Positions 1 to 9,640 of a DNA stretch of 64,000 nucleotides are shown piece after piece. This stretch comes from an uncultured bacterium. GTDB lineage: Bacteria > Patescibacteriota > Saccharimonadia > Saccharimonadales > Saccharimonadaceae. The notes below the pieces were generated by a model. It made no database searches, was not told where the DNA came from, and worked only from the letters and a program-made list of their open reading frames with translations. The stretch lies in the NCBI GenBank assembly GCA_938017895.1, contig CALIJI010000008.1:1-64000 (forward strand), read 5' to 3'. Made by a program: the position numbers and the translations under genes. Numbering within the stretch: the stretch's first letter is position 1; every line of letters starts with the position of its first letter.

Positions 1-351
1 ATATATTTGTATTTAATCTATATTATTTTATAACAATACTTGACATTATATATGCAAAGTTTTAAAAAAGTGTTAAAAACTTGTGGAAAAATATAAATAT
101 ATTGTCCAAAACTCTGTGTCTATATTGTTATATTTATCAACCTGTTTTATACATTTTAAAATGACCTATTTTAAATTCCTTAAAAGATATGGAAAAACTT
201 ATTTTTATCCTCAAAGTTACTAAATGGTTTTACTTGAATTTTACACATTAAAAATGTTATAATTTTAAGTAGTAGAATACGTGGTTTTCCACAATTTCCA
301 CAGGATCTATTATTATAACCACTACTTTTAAAGAAAAGGAAAATAATTTTT
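1..351. other. AT-rich dnaN upstream region, candidate origin-proximal DnaA-box cluster
   Basis: This gene-free stretch is extremely AT-rich. It has DnaA-box-like sites: TTTTCCACA on the minus strand at 82-90, TTTTCCACA on the plus strand at 285-293 and ATTTCCACA at 294-302. Such boxes next to dnaN are typical of a bacterial replication origin, usually between dnaA and dnaN. The window starts too late to show dnaA, so origin function is inference. A TTGACA hexamer at 40-45 has no convincing -10 partner. Confidence 0.5.
234..263 (+). promoter_or_regulatory. dnaN promoter
   Basis: TTGAAT at 234-239 and TATAAT at 258-263 are separated by 18 nt. The leader to the dnaN ATG is about 80 nt and contains two DnaA-box-like sites, so DnaA binding could affect dnaN transcription. 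That regulatory link is inference. Confidence 0.55.
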
Positions 352-1449
352 ATGGAACTTACTGTTAAGCAGGAGTATTTATCTAAGGCATTTAATATAA
401 TTGGGAAAATTGCAAGTAACCGAACTAGCTTACCTATTTTAAGTAATGTCCTACTTCGGACTAATGGATCAAGATTATTAATTGCAGCAACTGATCTTGA
501 AATTGCCATTTCTCAAAATATTGGAGCTAAGATAGAAAAAGTTGGAGAAATTGCGATACCTGCAAAATTAGTATCAGAATTCATATCTAATTTGCCTCGT
601 GAAAATATTCTTTTGAAAGTAGAAGGCGATCATTTATTGATTGAAAGCGGAAACTATAAATCTAAAATTAATGGTGTTGCAACTGATGATTTTCCAGAGC
701 TTCCAATTGCTGATAGAGATTCTGCTAGGAAAATTGTTTTAAGTATTGATGAATTTAAAACTGCAGTTAACCAAACAGCTTTTACTGCTAGCACTGATAC
801 TTCGCGTCCTGTTTTAACAGGTGTTTATTGGCATACTTTTGAAGGATATTTATATCTAGCAGCTACCGATGGTTATCGGTTGAGTGAGAAGAAAGTTTGT
901 GAATGTGATGAGGAAATTTCGGCTATCATAACGACATCTTCGCTTCAAGAAGTGATGCGCGCTATTTCGGATTCTACTGAGGAGATTGAGATATATATTG
1001 ATGAAAATCAAGCCGAATTTAGAATTGACGACATCGTGATTGTTTCAAGATTAATAGATGGAAAATTCGTCGATTATCGTCGATTGATCCCTAACGATAC
1101 TGAAACTAAAGTTGAAATTTCTAAGCCTGATTTTATGCGAGTAGTTAAAATAGCTGCTCTTTTCGCACGAGACTCTGGTGGAAGTATAACTATTCATGCT
1201 GATGGAGAGAATTCTAAATTATCAATTCATTCGATCGCTAGTGAATTTGGTGAGAATACTTCTGAGGCTGATGCAGAGATTTTTGGTGAAGGCGAAGTTA
1301 CGCTTAATTCTAACTATTTATTAAAAGGTATTTCAGCGTTAAATGGTGAAGATATTCAATTTGGTTTTTCTGGCAAGCTTGCTCCAACTGTCCTTAAAGA
1401 TCAGAAAGATCCTGATTATATTCATATAATTATGCCGCTAAAAAGTTAG
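352..1449 (+). CDS. dnaN: DNA polymerase III beta subunit (sliding clamp)
   Basis: This is a 365-residue protein with the length and three-domain layout of bacterial beta clamps, ending in the usual beta-strand tail (YIHIIMPLKS). The clamp encircles DNA and tethers the replicative polymerase and other partners. The ATG follows an AAAGGAAAA ribosome site. recF begins 7 nt after the stop, reproducing the classic dnaN-recF order near the origin. I see no truncation or odd features. Confidence 0.95.
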   Translation: MELTVKQEYLSKAFNIIGKIASNRTSLPILSNVLLRTNGSRLLIAATDLEIAISQNIGAKIEKVGEIAIPAKLVSEFISNLPRENILLKVEGDHLLIESGNYKSKINGVATDDFPELPIADRDSARKIVLSIDEFKTAVNQTAFTASTDTSRPVLTGVYWHTFEGYLYLAATDGYRLSEKKVCECDEEISAIITTSSLQEVMRAISDSTEEIEIYIDENQAEFRIDDIVIVSRLIDGKFVDYRRLIPNDTETKVEISKPDFMRVVKIAALFARDSGGSITIHADGENSKLSIHSIASEFGENTSEADAEIFGEGEVTLNSNYLLKGISALNGEDIQFGFSGKLAPTVLKDQKDPDYIHIIMPLKS

Positions 1450-1456
1450 GTCTTAA

Positions 1457-2497
1457 GTGAAACTATTAAAACTCCGCGTTCAGAATTTTCGATCGCATAG
1501 TGATTTTATGCTTGAAATTGGAGATAGATCAACTTTAATTTCTGGTAGAAATGGAAGTGGAAAAACCTCATTGATTGAAGCAATTTATATACTGCTTCAA
1601 GGTACAAGTTTTCGCTCAAGTGATAAAGAAATTCTCAAAAATGATGGATCTGATTGGTTTCGGGCGGATTTAAAAATGGTTTCTGGAGAAATACGAACAA
1701 TTAAATTTGAGAGTAAAAATGGAAAACATAAAAAAACTTTTGAAATTGATAATAAAAAAATATCTCGACTTCCAGGCAATTCTAAAATACCAGTAGTATT
1801 ATTTGAACCCGATGATCTTCGATTACTGAGTGGCTCACCAAGTCGTCGTCGAGATTTTATGGATCATTTCTTGGCACAAGTTTTTCCTAGCTTTAGGATT
1901 GCTCTATCTAGGTATAATAAAGCTCTTAAACAGCGAAATAATTTGCTTAAAAAAGAAATAGTTACGAGGGATGAGCTTTTCCCTTGGAATATAATGCTAG
2001 CTGAGTTTGGTGCTGAAATAATATCAAAAAGAATAGAATTTATCGATAATCTCAATTCTAAAATATCTGATATTTATGCTGAAATATCTGGTATTAAAGA
2101 TGATATAGAAATAATCTATCTAGGCGATAAGCTTTCTAAAGATGCTATTTTAAAAATTATGGATAATAATTTTTCTCGTGATAGGATTTTAGGATATACT
2201 GATTTTGGTCCACATAAACATGATATTCAATTTAATTTTAATAAAAAAGATGCTCGAAATGTAGCTAGTCGTGGTGAAAATCGTAGTCTTGTATTGGCTT
2301 TAAAATTTATTGAAACAGATTTTTTAGCGGAAATGAGCGAAAAAACACCAGTTGTTTTGTTAGATGATGTTTTTTCTGAGCTAGACGAAAATCGTCAAAA
2401 ACTTTTAACGGCTCATTTTTCTAAATATCAAACAATAATCACTTCAACTAATGATGTTGAAGTGACGAATTGCATCCGGATAAATATAGAGGACTAG
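1457..2497 (+). CDS. recF: DNA replication and repair protein RecF
   Basis: This 346-residue SMC-like ATPase loads RecA at gaps in single-stranded DNA. Visible motifs are Walker A (GRNGSGKT, residues 30-37), an ABC-type signature around SRGENRS and Walker B (VVLLDDVFSELD) near residue 300. The start is a GTG; MKLLKLRVQNFRSH is the normal RecF N-terminus. It follows dnaN by 7 nt and is surely co-transcribed with it. Its stop overlaps the stop of the convergent PEGA gene by about 3 nt. Confidence 0.93.
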   Translation: MKLLKLRVQNFRSHSDFMLEIGDRSTLISGRNGSGKTSLIEAIYILLQGTSFRSSDKEILKNDGSDWFRADLKMVSGEIRTIKFESKNGKHKKTFEIDNKKISRLPGNSKIPVVLFEPDDLRLLSGSPSRRRDFMDHFLAQVFPSFRIALSRYNKALKQRNNLLKKEIVTRDELFPWNIMLAEFGAEIISKRIEFIDNLNSKISDIYAEISGIKDDIEIIYLGDKLSKDAILKIMDNNFSRDRILGYTDFGPHKHDIQFNFNKKDARNVASRGENRSLVLALKFIETDFLAEMSEKTPVVLLDDVFSELDENRQKLLTAHFSKYQTIITSTNDVEVTNCIRINIED

Positions 2498-3168
2498 AGA
2501 ATGCAATTTAGATTTACGACCTCTATCTTGTATTTATTTTGTTCTGAAGATTTCAAGTGAGAATTTAGCCAATTTAGAGCACTTTGTTTTCTAAATTCGA
2601 TAGTATCTAACTTTGAATTATGATTTAAGCAGGTATTTATAGAAATCTTAATTTTCTCGACTCTAGTTGTATCGCTATTCGTTTCATAATCAATAGTAAA
2701 TCGGTTCTTTAGATTATCTTTATATGGTAGATTAGACACGATCGGTGAGTTATTCTTTAATATATTCATTTTATCGCTTATAGCTTGATACCCTGCCCCG
2801 CTTCTGATAATATCATCTTTTTTATGATCTTTATACCATGAATCTCCATTAATTTGATTAAGTGCTAAGATTATCTTTTTAGTCTCTTTTGATTTAATAT
2901 TGATATCTAGCGTTTTAGTCTCAAAACCTTCTTTTTCTATTTTTAGGGTATATTTACCCGGCCAAACATGATGATCTCCGTTTGAATAGATAGTGTTATT
3001 TAAAGTAATTTTAGAATCTTGAGGTGCTATAGTTAATGATATAGTACCTGAGATTTGATTTAACCATACCCAACTAATTAAAACTACTATTACTATAGCT
3101 ATAAAAATTATAGGGAAAAGAATCAACTTATTTTTTAAAAAAGATAAATTGCTTAAAATATTATTCAT
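2494..3168 (-). CDS. PEGA-domain membrane-anchored protein
   Basis: This 224-residue protein has one N-terminal transmembrane helix (about residues 15-36) followed by a PEGA-like beta domain (about 40-105, with GKYTLKIEKEGFETK). The C-terminal 110 residues are not recognised. PEGA domains occur in extracytoplasmic proteins of cell surfaces. It is the last gene of the minus-strand secretion operon, starting 4 nt after the wall-hydrolase stop; its ribosome site lies in the end of that gene. A role at the outer face of the secretion machine is inference from position. Confidence 0.7.
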   Translation of the reverse strand: MNNILSNLSFLKNKLILFPIIFIAIVIVVLISWVWLNQISGTISLTIAPQDSKITLNNTIYSNGDHHVWPGKYTLKIEKEGFETKTLDINIKSKETKKIILALNQINGDSWYKDHKKDDIIRSGAGYQAISDKMNILKNNSPIVSNLPYKDNLKNRFTIDYETNSDTTRVEKIKISINTCLNHNSKLDTIEFRKQSALNWLNSHLKSSEQNKYKIEVVNLNCIL

Positions 3169-3172
3169 ACTC

Positions 3173-4885
3173 TTAACCTTTCCAGCGCCAGACTTCTACT
3201 GGGCCAAGACTTTCCATTATCTTTAGATTCATTGGTTCAATTACTCCCGTTGTTCTAGACCAACCAGCATTAGCCACCCTGTCTTCACCGTTAATTTGTA
3301 CATAAATTTCTATATGAGCATTAGATCCACCACCAGCACCGGCTGTAATAATATCACCGGGTTTCATATTGCTGGTACTTCCATTATATTCAATTTTTTC
3401 ATATTTATCAGGATTAGATCTCATGTATTCAGCTAGATTAGCTACTCCACAACATTTTTTAACATACTCTGGATCTACGGTAGTACTCATAACCATCGAT
3501 ACGAACGCATCGCAACTTGCGCCTTTTTGAACCCATGATTCTCCATAGCTATCTAGGCCTGTTTTAGAAAGAGCTTCTCTTTGCTTGTCTGAGATTTCGA
3601 ATGCATAAGCTCTGTTTTGTTCACTTTCAGGCCAAGCTAATTCAACAGCTCTTTCGGATATTGTAGAATTTCCTCCTAAGCTAGATCCTCCGTTACAGTT
3701 ATTGGAGCTTGAGCTGCTGCTTCCAGTTAGAGATTCTTTCAAAAAGTCTATATACTTAGAGGTTCCAGTACTATTGTAATGATAGCCATCACTTTCATAT
3801 AATTTTTCTCTTCCTCCATTAGCTTCTGCGTATGATTTCCAATTTAATACTTGAATATTACTAAAGCCTTCTATCGCTTTTTTAATATTAGCGTTTATGA
3901 CTTCAAAATTAGCATTTCCGCCTAAGCCAAAATTATTTACTACATATACTTTTTTATCTTTAACTTTCTCGAACATTTCCTTGGCTTTATCTACGGGAAA
4001 ATTATCATTTGTTCCTATATTAAAGATTATTACATTGGTTAATGAATCTTTATTGGATGATAAATAATCTAATACGCTTCCACCACCATTTCCTGGTGAA
4101 TTTATACCTCGTCCAACGTAGGCATCAACCTTAGCGCCTTCGAATGCTGCTTCTAGCTTACTTTTTGCTCCTACGGTTATTGAATCACCAATGAATGTAT
4201 AGTCTTTAGACGAAGAGGGTGAAGATACTGCAGTTGCAGCTGAAGCTGTAGACCCCTTGAATGTTGCATACGCTTCATCTGCAGCCTGATAACGAACCTC
4301 CCATCTAGGTATTCCAGCACGCTCAAAAGAGGTCTCGAATGCTTCAACTGCCGATTTGATATCGGTCATTTTTTTTAGTCCTTCCAGACCTCCATACCTA
4401 GAGTTAAGAATAGATGCTGTGGTAGGGTCAGCTCCCTCGAGTTCTTTAATTATCCACTCTAATTGGGATTGTAGGTCTGTCCAATCTTTACCCTTACTTT
4501 TAGCATAGTCTGCCATATTTAACCATCGCCCAGATTGCTCGGAATAACTTTCCCATTGCGCTAAACCCGCAGCTGGACCACCTGTTTGAAGTTTGGCTGG
4601 GTCATATCCACTTTCTGCGTAAAAATTACCCATAACTCCAGCTGTTGCCTCTTCTGCAAACCCTTGGCCTCGTAAAAAATTCCAAATTTGTTCAGGGACA
4701 CCATCTCCTGTGAGTTTTGATGATCCACTACCACCTGGTATACATTTTTCTGATCCGGCGTCGTAATAAATGATATCATTTAGATTGAAAAAATCCCTAT
4801 CAAATTTATTTGCAGCATAGACATTCCTTCCCCCAGCTATAACTATCAATAAAATTAGGAAAAAAGATTTAATTTTTTTATACAT
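3173..4885 (-). CDS. Secreted three-domain cell-wall hydrolase (lysozyme-like, SGNH-like, cysteine amidase-like)
   Basis: A signal peptide (residues 1-25, cut after VYA) precedes three enzyme-like domains. Residues 63-210 match the phage tail-lysozyme family, with Glu91 in GNFYAESG as the likely acid. Residues 228-388 look like an SGNH hydrolase: GDSIT with Ser235, GTND at 291-294 and Asp366/His369. Residues 408-570 resemble a CHAP or NlpC/P60 amidase, with Cys458 and His524 as candidate dyad. Ser- and Gly-rich linkers (211-227, 388-408) separate them. The ATG directly abuts the upstream M23 gene's stop, implying translational coupling. It probably remodels peptidoglycan, its own or that of a partner cell; the target is unknown. 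Confidence 0.75.
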   Translation of the reverse strand: MYKKIKSFFLILLIVIAGGRNVYAANKFDRDFFNLNDIIYYDAGSEKCIPGGSGSSKLTGDGVPEQIWNFLRGQGFAEEATAGVMGNFYAESGYDPAKLQTGGPAAGLAQWESYSEQSGRWLNMADYAKSKGKDWTDLQSQLEWIIKELEGADPTTASILNSRYGGLEGLKKMTDIKSAVEAFETSFERAGIPRWEVRYQAADEAYATFKGSTASAATAVSSPSSSKDYTFIGDSITVGAKSKLEAAFEGAKVDAYVGRGINSPGNGGGSVLDYLSSNKDSLTNVIIFNIGTNDNFPVDKAKEMFEKVKDKKVYVVNNFGLGGNANFEVINANIKKAIEGFSNIQVLNWKSYAEANGGREKLYESDGYHYNSTGTSKYIDFLKESLTGSSSSSSNNCNGGSSLGGNSTISERAVELAWPESEQNRAYAFEISDKQREALSKTGLDSYGESWVQKGASCDAFVSMVMSTTVDPEYVKKCCGVANLAEYMRSNPDKYEKIEYNGSTSNMKPGDIITAGAGGGSNAHIEIYVQINGEDRVANAGWSRTTGVIEPMNLKIMESLGPVEVWRWKG

Positions 4886-7735
4886 TTATAGATCTCCGAT
4901 GTAATCTTTAGGATTTTTTCTTCCGGCTTTCCAATCTGACCAAATTGGTTGACCTTCTGTTATTTCTAGGTGAACATGAGAAACTGTTCCTTTTGCATAT
5001 CCCTCATCTCCAACTGTTCCAATTTGTTGTCCTTTTTTAACCTTATCTCCAACTTTTACGCTTCCTGATTGGTTATGACAATATACAGAATAGATATTAT
5101 TAGCATGCCTGATTTCTATCTGTGCTGGCCCACATCCGACTGAAGGTGCTGCCATTGTGACTTCCCCATCAGCTATAGCGTGTAGAGGTGTGCCTATATT
5201 AGCCCAGATATCAAGACCTGTGTGCCAGCCTTGATGGAGGGGGACGGAGCTTGGACCATATTCAGTCTGTCCGGTAACTTTTGATTTTTCAACAGGCCAG
5301 ACAAAATCACCTTTTCCGCTTAATGCTGAATTGGTGCTTCCTGACGAACTACCGCCTCCACTATTATTACTTGGAGTTAGATCATCATCCATTCCGTCTT
5401 GAGCTCTTACACTTGTCATGAATGATGAATAATAAGCCGTTTTTATATCATCTTTTTGAACGCACCCTAACCCCATTTCATCTAATGTTTCACCAACACC
5501 AAGAGAGCTACCTCTTTCGTAACAATGTTTTTTATACTTATCAAGACCGGATCCTGGGATTATTGCATCTAGAGGATTATTTTCTCCTTTATTTGAATCT
5601 AAGCTACCCTCAGCGACTAGGAAATCTATTACTTCATCCATGCTTTTTGTATTAGTTTGAGTTGATACTCCGGTATAAGGATTACAAAATGGATCTGTTG
5701 CAACACCTATATCTATCATATCTGCATCCTGGCAAATTTCCATATTGGCTTTAAAGCCAGCAGCGTCAGCAGCGCTAGCACTTGGTAAAATAGAAGATAA
5801 TGAACGGCTTGCGATTGAAGCTATTGATGGTATAAATCCACCAATTGTTGCTAATTGTTGATTATAAGGAATTGCACTACTGATTATTGAGCCAAAAAAG
5901 GTGTGTCGTGATGAAATATCAAATGGACTTAATGTAGCTCTTTCATCTTCTGCGATTCGCGCAATACGAGTTTCATTCTGTTGATAAAATGCTAGTGCTT
6001 GAGTTTTATCTAATGCCCCACTTCCGCCAGTTATTGTATTTTTACTCATAAGGGATCCAGATCCTGACATGACAGCATTTCCGTAGTCTTCTCCCGTGAT
6101 TCCTTTTTTGACAACTACTCCTGCTATTAGTTCTGGTAGGTCTTTTAATACTGTACTGACCACTTCGCTAACAACTAAACCAAGCGCAAAATCAGCCACA
6201 GCAGCTAATAAACCACCTGTTAAAAAAGTAATTGCAAAATCTACTGCATCATTTTGGAGAATTTTGCATCCGATGCTAAATCCAGAATTTCTAGCTCCTC
6301 GTCTAAATTGTGCAAAAGTTTTCGCTATCCACCCCAATGCTCCATTAGAGTATTTACTTGCAGATTTATCAAGGTTACCAATACTATCATTATAAGCTAA
6401 AGCGCGATAACCTTGAGAGTCTGTAGCTGCGGTGATTTTTGCTTTACCTAAACCTGCTAATTGATTTCCTATAGAAGTGACTTCGTTTGGTGATGCATGG
6501 CCAGCTTTAATTTTAGAGGCCATACTTAAAAATTTCATCGCAAAAGTTGCTAACTTAACTGCTCGAACGGTCTTAACTCCACTATAGAAGAAATTTCCGA
6601 TAGAATACGCTAAGCATGGTAATTGAGCTACGCCAGTTTTACCTAATAAGTCTTTAATTTTTGAATTTTTAGCTTTGATGCCGACATCTGTATCTACGTC
6701 TGCCTCGTTGGCTATTTTTTTGCTTTCTTCGAAAAATTCTTCGCCCTTCTTTTTGGTTTCTTCTGATTTATTTTTAATATCTTCATCTTCGCTGTCTGAT
6801 GATTGACTTTTAGACGAGGGAGTTTCTCCAGTTGAGTTAGTTTCTTTTACAGTATCCTCAGAAATCTTTTCAGGTGCTTTATTGTTTTCTTCCCCGCTAA
6901 CACCTCTAACTTTAAAAATTGATTTAAATTTTTTAGCAATATTATCACGGAAACTGGCAAATTTACCTTGGTAGGCCTTGTTTAGGTTTGAGCGAAGGTT
7001 AACATCATTTTTCATCATGAATGTAAGATTGTCAGAGTCTATTTTTACTCCATTTTTTATATCTGGGTGAGATAAGCTTGTGATGCGTTTTTTTCCGGTA
7101 ATGGTTGGGTTATCTACATCAACTTCAACTTTAAACCCAGCTTTCTCGAGTTTTGCTAATTGCTTATCTGAGATAGCTTCAAATTTACACATTACTTTGA
7201 TAGCACCACACTTAACTGACTTTTTAATTTTTGAATTAAAAATTGCGTCGGTACTGTATTCTAGGCTTGAAGCTGTAGAATTTATTTTTTCAGTGACAAT
7301 TTGCATTACATGAATTGGCATAACTCCTGTAACTAGCATTGAGAAAGCACCTATTAATGCTGAAGCACCACCACCAACAATAGCCGCTGCTATAGCTGCT
7401 TTTTTAGTGCGAAACTTACCTTTTATACCAGAGGAATTTGATTGTTTATTTCTAGTTGCCCAACTTCCGCCTTTGTCGTCTTTTCGGCCGGTGACATTAT
7501 TTACGAATGGTTGATTTTCTTTGGAGAGAATTTCATTTTCGGACGATTTATTTGATGAGGTTGCGGAATTTTCTGCTGAATCTAAAAGCTGCGGATTATA
7601 ATCTTTGGATTTAATGGCTTCATTATTGCTAAATCCTCCGTAATCACCGCGAATAGATTCGTTGATTCCAAAATCATCATTACTTACGATTGAGCGATTG
7701 CCGTCTTCATCGCGCTGTCCGTCAAAAACTCCCAT
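4886..7735 (-). CDS. Type IV secretion-associated membrane protein with C-terminal M23 peptidase
   Basis: This 949-residue protein starts with a low-complexity polar region (1-110), then a membrane segment (about 113-145), a charged Ser/Glu/Lys-rich region (about 270-340), further hydrophobic segments (about 485-540) and an M23/LytM metallopeptidase (807-949). Zinc ligands are His838, Asp842 and His922, with His887 and His920 as catalytic candidates. M23 enzymes cut peptidoglycan cross-bridges. The gene lies between virB4-like and a second wall hydrolase, so it may open the wall for the secretion channel. The middle region is not recognised. Confidence 0.75.
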   Translation of the reverse strand: MGVFDGQRDEDGNRSIVSNDDFGINESIRGDYGGFSNNEAIKSKDYNPQLLDSAENSATSSNKSSENEILSKENQPFVNNVTGRKDDKGGSWATRNKQSNSSGIKGKFRTKKAAIAAAIVGGGASALIGAFSMLVTGVMPIHVMQIVTEKINSTASSLEYSTDAIFNSKIKKSVKCGAIKVMCKFEAISDKQLAKLEKAGFKVEVDVDNPTITGKKRITSLSHPDIKNGVKIDSDNLTFMMKNDVNLRSNLNKAYQGKFASFRDNIAKKFKSIFKVRGVSGEENNKAPEKISEDTVKETNSTGETPSSKSQSSDSEDEDIKNKSEETKKKGEEFFEESKKIANEADVDTDVGIKAKNSKIKDLLGKTGVAQLPCLAYSIGNFFYSGVKTVRAVKLATFAMKFLSMASKIKAGHASPNEVTSIGNQLAGLGKAKITAATDSQGYRALAYNDSIGNLDKSASKYSNGALGWIAKTFAQFRRGARNSGFSIGCKILQNDAVDFAITFLTGGLLAAVADFALGLVVSEVVSTVLKDLPELIAGVVVKKGITGEDYGNAVMSGSGSLMSKNTITGGSGALDKTQALAFYQQNETRIARIAEDERATLSPFDISSRHTFFGSIISSAIPYNQQLATIGGFIPSIASIASRSLSSILPSASAADAAGFKANMEICQDADMIDIGVATDPFCNPYTGVSTQTNTKSMDEVIDFLVAEGSLDSNKGENNPLDAIIPGSGLDKYKKHCYERGSSLGVGETLDEMGLGCVQKDDIKTAYYSSFMTSVRAQDGMDDDLTPSNNSGGGSSSGSTNSALSGKGDFVWPVEKSKVTGQTEYGPSSVPLHQGWHTGLDIWANIGTPLHAIADGEVTMAAPSVGCGPAQIEIRHANNIYSVYCHNQSGSVKVGDKVKKGQQIGTVGDEGYAKGTVSHVHLEITEGQPIWSDWKAGRKNPKDYIGDL

Positions 7736-7777
7736 AATTATACCTCTATTTTATCACAAGCTTAAATTAAAACAAAA

Positions 7778-9640
7778 TTAGAATAAATCTCCGGCATCGG
7801 CATATCCATTATTCATCCCATTGTCGTTTCGTCTCTGTTCTTTTTGGTTGGGATTTGTTGTTATGAGCTGATGCTCAGTGTCGCTAGCAATCACCTGAAT
7901 ATGAACGTGATTTGAACCTGCAAAAAACAAACCTTGGCCTACTGGGAAGTTAGCTAGTCGCTTTCTCTCTTCCTCAGTTAGCTTAAAGACGTCACTTAAC
8001 ACATCAACTGCACTAGACGATTGTTTTAATAGAAGCTGCATAGAACTGTTGGAAACAATCGCGCGTCCCATTTTTGAGCCCATAAAATCTTCAACATCCT
8101 GAGAAATTGTAGTAAGTCCAAGATAATATTTTCGAGCACGTTTTGCTAAACTAAACAAGAAGTTGGCGGAATCATCATATTGCATTAACTGCCAAGCCTC
8201 ATCAACAATCAACATTCGTTTTCGCTGATCTGTACGCACAATATTCCAGACGTGAGAAAGAACGATATACATAGCTACTGGCCGAAGATCATCCTCGAGA
8301 TCACGAATATTAAATACGACCATTGGGTTATTTATGTCAATGTTTGATTGTTGTGAGAAAATACCAGCGAAAGTTCCTGTAGTGTATTTTCGTAGGCGTT
8401 GTGCTAATTGCGGACCCGTTCCACCCATATGGACTAAAGTGTCGTATAGGTTAGCAATAGTTGGTGGTGTTGAATTGTGGGTTAATGGGTCGGATGTAAT
8501 TCCAGCACGTGCATAAGTATCGATTAGAGCTTGATCTAAATCTGCCTCCTCTGCTGGAGATAATCCTATTTGTTGTCCTCTTGAGGCGCCGCCAAGCATC
8601 AAACGGAATAATCCATGTAAGGTAATGATATTGGCACGAAGAGCATTATCAGCTTCATCACTATCGATTACGCGCGGTAAGTCGAATGGATTAATCCGTG
8701 TGTCGCTATTTAAACTCAAACGAATATAGCTACCACCAACCGCATCGCTAAGTTTTTGATATTCGTTTTCGGGGTCGATAATTATAACATCTGATCCCAT
8801 CATCATCGTACGGAGCGCTTCGAGCTTAACCGTAAAAGATTTACCTGCACCAGATTTAGCAAAAACTACCATGTTAGCGTTCTCGAGTGTAAAGCGATCG
8901 AAAATCACCAAACCATTGTTATGCATATTTACGCCATAAAGAACACCGTTTTCTTGAGTTAGGTCGGCTGAAGTAAATGGAAATGAAGTAGAAATTGCGC
9001 CAGTATTCATATTGCGACGAATCTGTAATTGGTCGTTCATTTGCGGTACGGATGCATTTAATCCTTGTTCTTGCTGGGAAGAGGCTACTTTTGAATAGAT
9101 CAATTGCTGACCGAGCATTGTTTCGATTTTATTTCGTACAAAATTCAACTCATCCATAGAATCAGCATAAAGTGTGATATAAAAACCAAATCGGAAAAAT
9201 TTTTCAGCACCAACTTGTAGTTGATCGCGCAATTCTTCGGCGTCTTGGTAGGCTGCTTCGAGTGACGGATCACGTGTTTTACCTTTTTCTGTATTTATAT
9301 TCATTGAGGCTTCGAGCTGAGTAACTTTTCGGCGAAGATTTTTCATAACAACTTCAGTTTCTACCGGATAAATAAACATCGATAAATCTAAAACCTCATC
9401 GGCATTGATTAATCCTGAGAGCCAACCAGTGTAAAGCTGGCGCGGATAACCGTAAATATAAAGTGTTTGACCGTATTTTGTGCCTAATCGAAAATAACTT
9501 GAATGTAGTTCAAGGCTTGATGGTGCTATTAAGTCGCGAAGAGTATTAATTCCGGTTAGAAATGCTTGTTCAACTTCGGCTTGTTCTTGTGCACGTTGTT
9601 GCGCGGCTATGTCAATAGCGGTTTGTTTTTTGCGCCCCAT
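7778..9640 (-). CDS. VirB4/TraC-type secretion ATPase
   Basis: This 620-residue cytoplasmic ATPase belongs to the VirB4/TraC/TrsE group that powers type IV secretion and pilus assembly. Walker A is SGAGKS at residues 263-268; Walker B is MLIVDEAW near residue 470. Its N-terminal region is short for VirB4, and the preceding gene seems to carry the missing part. The ATG overlaps the upstream stop (TAATG) and follows an AAGGAG site. High sequence regularity and the context make the family assignment firm; the transported substrate is unknown. Confidence 0.88.
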   Translation of the reverse strand: MGRKKQTAIDIAAQQRAQEQAEVEQAFLTGINTLRDLIAPSSLELHSSYFRLGTKYGQTLYIYGYPRQLYTGWLSGLINADEVLDLSMFIYPVETEVVMKNLRRKVTQLEASMNINTEKGKTRDPSLEAAYQDAEELRDQLQVGAEKFFRFGFYITLYADSMDELNFVRNKIETMLGQQLIYSKVASSQQEQGLNASVPQMNDQLQIRRNMNTGAISTSFPFTSADLTQENGVLYGVNMHNNGLVIFDRFTLENANMVVFAKSGAGKSFTVKLEALRTMMMGSDVIIIDPENEYQKLSDAVGGSYIRLSLNSDTRINPFDLPRVIDSDEADNALRANIITLHGLFRLMLGGASRGQQIGLSPAEEADLDQALIDTYARAGITSDPLTHNSTPPTIANLYDTLVHMGGTGPQLAQRLRKYTTGTFAGIFSQQSNIDINNPMVVFNIRDLEDDLRPVAMYIVLSHVWNIVRTDQRKRMLIVDEAWQLMQYDDSANFLFSLAKRARKYYLGLTTISQDVEDFMGSKMGRAIVSNSSMQLLLKQSSSAVDVLSDVFKLTEEERKRLANFPVGQGLFFAGSNHVHIQVIASDTEHQLITTNPNQKEQRRNDNGMNNGYADAGDLF

